From: Desulfobacteraceae bacterium
GTDB taxonomy: Bacteria > Desulfobacterota > Desulfobacteria > Desulfobacterales > Desulfobacteraceae
Direction: 5' to 3'
NCBI GenBank assembly: GCA_024225895.1
Contig: JAAEMC010000076.1
Coordinates: 1-9,116, forward strand
DNA length: 9,116 bases
Shown: positions 6,853 to 9,116 of the stretch, piece by piece
How positions within the stretch are numbered: the first letter of the stretch is position 1
Layout: every line of letters begins with the position of its first letter
Translations under genes and position numbers: made by a program
Notes under the pieces: model-generated
Databases searched by the model: none
What the model saw: only the letters and a program-made list of their open reading frames with translations
Told to the model about the DNA's origin: nothing

Positions 6853-6965
6853 GTCATCACTTCCTGGCGCCTTGCATCTGACACCTTGAGGGTTGCCAGG
6901 GATGTGTCTTTTTGTTGTTATTGTGGCATGTTAAGGAATTTGATGGTGGCTTTAGGTTAACCGTC

Positions 6966-7889
6966 TTACAAAAATTTTGCGCCGATCCCAAGAATATTCC
7001 GGCAATAATCAATGCTCTTTTTAATGGTTTCAATTTCCAGGTTAAGGGCGGTTTCTTTGTCATCCAGGCTAAAGCCCATCTCGGTTTCAATATTAATCCT
7101 TTTGCCAGGGGAGTGATCCCGGATAATTTCATAGGCTTTTTTCATATCAATATCCCCGTCCCCGACAGCCGTGCCGCTGACTTTAAAACCATCCCGGCAA
7201 AAGTCTATGCGGTCATCCCTGAAGTGATTGGTAAAAGCAAAAGGCGCAAGGTTCTCAATTGCGGCCATGGGATCCTCGGCCATGTGCCAGGCATTTACGG
7301 TATCAATACAGGCACCGGCAAATGGGTGGCCGACCTGTTCAAGCACCCATAATATTTCTTCTGAAAAGCTGTCGCAATGGTTTTCAAGGGCCAGGCGGAT
7401 GTTCAATGACTCTGCCAGGGGAGCGGCTTGTTTCAGCCGGGCTGCGGTTTCTTCAAGGTATGGCATGACCTTGGGATGAAAGCGGCTGCCGGCCCTGGGG
7501 CGGGGCCGGGGAATCTCCATGCTGATTTTTACCACATCTGCGCCCAGGGCATGGGCAGTTTGGAGCCCCTCACCAATATCATGCTGGATACCGATGCCAA
7601 ATTTGCCCAGATCCAGTGTCATATTGTATTCTATGTAAAGATTTTTTTCTTTGGCAGCAGCCCCAACTTTTGAAAGATAGTCAGGATCAAGGGTTTCCAG
7701 TACCCCGTCATCCAGGTGAAATCCATCCAGCCCCAATTCAATGCCAAGCTCGAAGAGCTCAAAGGTAGAAAGCTGCCGCTCCCAGGGTAGCTTAAACCCT
7801 GCCCAGGCCTGGCCGATGCCATGCAGATATAAACTGTAAGTGTGCAGCCCCAGCTTCATCTGATCATTGGTGGTTTGATTGGTCGGCAT
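6966..7889 (-). CDS. TIM-barrel sugar phosphate isomerase/epimerase-like protein (AP endonuclease family 2 fold)
   Basis: The 307-residue protein begins MPTNQTTNDQMKLGLHTYSL and follows the pattern of the xylose-isomerase-like TIM barrels, which include D-tagatose/D-psicose 3-epimerases, hydroxypyruvate isomerase and IolE/IolI. The four expected metal ligands are visible: Glu169 in ALENH, Asp196 in ACIDTVN, His222 in FTNHFRDD, and a Glu in INIETE (268 or 270). The GxGxGxID-like segment AVGDGDID (241-248) is also typical. The substrate is probably a keto-sugar or sugar acid but cannot be assigned. The ATG at 7889 has GGAG 9 bp upstream; an internal Met at residue 11 is a less likely start. It is separated from surE by a terminator and from gntR by 438 bp, so it is probably its own transcription unit. 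A link to the mttB operon is only positional. Confidence 0.88.
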   Translation of the reverse strand: MPTNQTTNDQMKLGLHTYSLYLHGIGQAWAGFKLPWERQLSTFELFELGIELGLDGFHLDDGVLETLDPDYLSKVGAAAKEKNLYIEYNMTLDLGKFGIGIQHDIGEGLQTAHALGADVVKISMEIPRPRPRAGSRFHPKVMPYLEETAARLKQAAPLAESLNIRLALENHCDSFSEEILWVLEQVGHPFAGACIDTVNAWHMAEDPMAAIENLAPFAFTNHFRDDRIDFCRDGFKVSGTAVGDGDIDMKKAYEIIRDHSPGKRINIETEMGFSLDDKETALNLEIETIKKSIDYCRNILGIGAKFL

Positions 7890-7966
7890 TTAAAGTATCT
7901 CCATTTTTATTCAGGTCTTATTTCAACGTGAAGGCCATTTGTCGCAGATTAGCAAATCTTTAATAC

Positions 7967-8014
7967 AAAAAAATCCACCTGAAACAATCGCATCACTGCA
8001 AGATTCCAGGCGGA
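7967..8014 (-). terminator. Intrinsic terminator of surE
   Basis: Just past the surE stop, the minus-strand RNA can pair UCCGCCUGGAAU (8003-8014) with GUUUCAGGUGGA (7974-7985) in a continuous 12-bp stem with three G-U pairs, followed at once by seven U (7967-7973). On the other strand the same stem is followed within 3 bp by six T (8017-8022), so it could stop transcription both ways. Confidence 0.85.
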
Positions 8015-8024
8015 GGTTTTTTAT

Positions 8025-8786
8025 TTAATTAAGAAATGCAGTTTCCAGGATATTTAAATCCGGTAACAGATGATTGTCGGTATGGTCACACTGGACAGGG
8101 GTTATGGAAATATAATCATTGGCAATTGCATACACGTCGGTATCAGGCTGGGCCTCAATGGGGGTAATATTTCCATACCAAAAATAATTTTTATTTTTCG
8201 GATCCTTCTTTTTTTCAAACTCTGTGGAGAGGTTATTGGAAGCCTGGCGGGTGATTTTGATCCCCCGGATTTCTTCCATGGGTCTGTCCGGGGCATTGAT
8301 ATTTAAAAATGTACCAAAGGGAAGGGTGATTTTTTTCATCTGCCCGGCCAGTTGCCTGGCAAGCTCTGCAACGCCTTGATAATCCATTTGCTCGCCTCTC
8401 ACAAGGGATACGGCAATACCGGGAATGCCATTTAGGGCAGCCTCCCTGGCAGCCGCTGCAGTGCCGGAATAATTGATGTTGATGCCGGTGTTGGACCCAT
8501 TGTTCATCCCTGAAATCACCAGATCTGGTGGTGTTTGGAAAAGTTCGAACAAGGCAAGTTTTACACAGTCGGCAGGACTTCCTGAAATGGCAAATCCTTT
8601 GTCTCCGCAGTTTAAGTTTACTGAATCAATTCGTAAGGGAGCATTCAAGGTGATACCGTGTCCCACAGCACTTTTTTCCCTGTCCGGGGCTGCAAGCGTG
8701 ACATCGTGGTCACAGCATAGTGCTTCATATAAAATTTGGATGCCAATGGCCTGGTATCCGTCATCATTGGTCAAAAGAATGTTCAT
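8025..8786 (-). CDS. surE: SurE, 5'/3'-nucleotidase (survival protein E)
   Basis: The 253-residue protein has normal SurE length. It begins MNILLTNDDGYQAIGI and carries the family metal ligands at the same numbers as in the Thermotoga enzyme: Asp8 and Asp9 in NDDG, Ser39 in REKSAVGH, and Asn95 in SGMNNG. The YSGTAAAAREAALNGIPGIAVS motif follows at 106-127. SurE dephosphorylates nucleoside 5'- and 3'-monophosphates with a divalent metal and is cytoplasmic. The start is supported by AAAGG (8793-8797) 6 bp before the ATG. It is not next to the usual partners pcm or rpoS. An efficient terminator directly downstream and a promoter candidate upstream suggest it is transcribed alone, so it is probably a housekeeping neighbour of the accessory cluster. 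Confidence 0.97.
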   Translation of the reverse strand: MNILLTNDDGYQAIGIQILYEALCCDHDVTLAAPDREKSAVGHGITLNAPLRIDSVNLNCGDKGFAISGSPADCVKLALFELFQTPPDLVISGMNNGSNTGININYSGTAAAAREAALNGIPGIAVSLVRGEQMDYQGVAELARQLAGQMKKITLPFGTFLNINAPDRPMEEIRGIKITRQASNNLSTEFEKKKDPKNKNYFWYGNITPIEAQPDTDVYAIANDYISITPVQCDHTDNHLLPDLNILETAFLN

Positions 8787-8840
8787 GTTTTGCCTTTATA
8801 AAAATTAGGTTAAAATTTTGTATGTTTGATTTATGCCCAA

Positions 8841-8869
8841 AGCATAAGCATTTTATTCGCATTTTACAA
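8841..8869 (-). promoter_or_regulatory. Probable sigma-70 promoter of surE
   Basis: On the minus strand TTGTAA (8864-8869) and TATGCT (8841-8846) are separated by 17 bp, each matching four of six consensus bases, about 55 bp before the surE start. TTATGC/GCATAA (8842-8847 and 8831-8836) forms an inverted repeat with a 5-nt loop that overlaps the -10 element and the likely start point, and could be an operator or an early transcript hairpin. Confidence 0.4.
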
Positions 8870-8896
8870 ATATCCTATTAAATATTTAACAAGGTC

Positions 8897-9032
8897 GGTT
8901 GCTTAATACTGGTTCTCACAATTTTTAAATATAATTTTAAAGGAATCTTGTTTATAGCGATTCCCAAAATAAAGTTCCGAAAAACATGATAGATTAATGG
9001 AATCGCCTTTGAGCAAATCGATTGTAGTATCA
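8897..9032 (+). repeat. Dispersed repeat, copy B (upstream of surE)
   Basis: Longer partner of the segment at 6740-6852. It shares GGTTGC (8897), TTATAG-x-GATTC (8952), CGAAAAACA (8978), AGCAAATCGATT (9012) and AGTATCA (9026) in order. GGAATC (8942-8947) pairs with GATTCC (8959-8964) around an 11-nt loop, and AATCG (9001-9005) with CGATT (9019-9023). Compared with copy A it has extra bases between the CGAAAAACA and AGCAAATCGATT blocks. Confidence 0.5.
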
Positions 9033-9116
9033 AGAGAATCTTAGGAATCGTTACAAAATAACTTGATCTAAATTGTTTCCAAAACCCCTTAAAAGACTGG
9101 GTATTTTGAAAACAAA

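Larger units (their letters stand above)
6528..6965. other. 438-bp AT-rich intergenic region
   Basis: No convincing gene on either strand. The part next to gntR (6541-6720) is extremely AT-rich and should carry its promoter, but many weak -10-like words prevent a single choice. It contains the 18-bp palindrome, the near-symmetric TAGCATACTA (6551-6560) just upstream of the gntR ribosome-binding site, and copy A of a dispersed repeat (about 6740-6852). Near the epimerase gene, CCTGGC (6863-6868) and GCCAGG (6895-6900) are inverted around a long loop, but no T-run follows on the minus strand, so I do not call it a terminator. Confidence 0.5.
8787..9116. other. 330-bp non-coding region upstream of surE
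   Basis: No gene is supported on either strand. It holds the surE promoter candidate, repeat copy B, further GGAATC words (8999, 9044) beyond the paired ones, and at the edge an imperfect hairpin of CAAAACCCC (9080-9088) with GGGTATTTTG (9099-9108). The last might terminate a gene entering from beyond the window, but it lacks a T-run on the minus strand, so I leave it unassigned. Confidence 0.5.

Noticed and set aside
6672..6881. A 69-codon plus-strand reading frame in the gntR upstream gap
   Set aside because: No ribosome-binding site, no recognisable motif, and it runs through the AT-rich region and across repeat copy A, so it is probably chance.
6863..6924. Possible plus-strand terminator (GACACCT...AGG...GTGTC followed by TTTTTG)
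   Set aside because: No plus-strand gene or promoter leads into it, the stem is interrupted, and it would be useless to the minus-strand genes on either side.

Overview
The window looks like an accessory, catabolism-flavoured stretch of a bacterial chromosome. The best guess is an anaerobic Desulfobacterota of the Desulfobacteraceae type. That rests on the gene content (a pyrrolysine-free MttB-family methyltransferase beside a corrinoid-protein relic, an FCD-type GntR regulator, a MmgE/PrpD protein) and on moderate-GC genes separated by very AT-rich gaps; there is no rRNA or marker gene to confirm it. Every convincing gene lies on the minus strand, so transcription runs from high to low coordinates.

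In reading order (right to left): 8787-9116 is a non-coding leader region with a probable surE promoter and a structured, repeat-like segment. 8025-8786 is surE (5'/3'-nucleotidase), closed by a strong intrinsic terminator at 7967-8014. 6966-7889 is a TIM-barrel sugar-phosphate isomerase/epimerase-like protein. 6528-6965 is a 438-bp AT-rich gap holding a second, diverged copy of the repeat seen upstream of surE and a perfect 18-bp palindrome. 5850-6527 is an FCD-family GntR regulator. 5624-5849 is a regulatory gap with a 14-bp palindrome, a half-match to the 18-bp palindrome, and a long hairpin ending in the Shine-Dalgarno sequence of the next gene. 4163-5623 is mttB-like, 3937-4116 is the truncated start of a corrinoid protein, 2613-3947 is a MmgE/PrpD family protein, and 1-2609 is the first 869 codons of a large GlmS-like protein that leaves the window.

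mttB, the corrinoid relic, mmgE/prpD and the GlmS-like gene are tightly packed (46-bp gap, 11-bp overlap, 3-bp gap) and are probably one operon controlled by the GntR protein. The inferred theme is use of a methylated amine or related compound: MttB-type demethylation, MmgE/PrpD-type chemistry on a carboxylic acid, and an isomerase/amidotransferase-like enzyme of unknown substrate. Two features stand out. The corrinoid protein that MttB should methylate is cut to 59 residues. The GlmS-like protein has a roughly 290-residue insertion inside its glutaminase domain and has lost several glutamine-pocket residues while keeping the nucleophilic cysteine. The pathway as a whole is not one I recognise.
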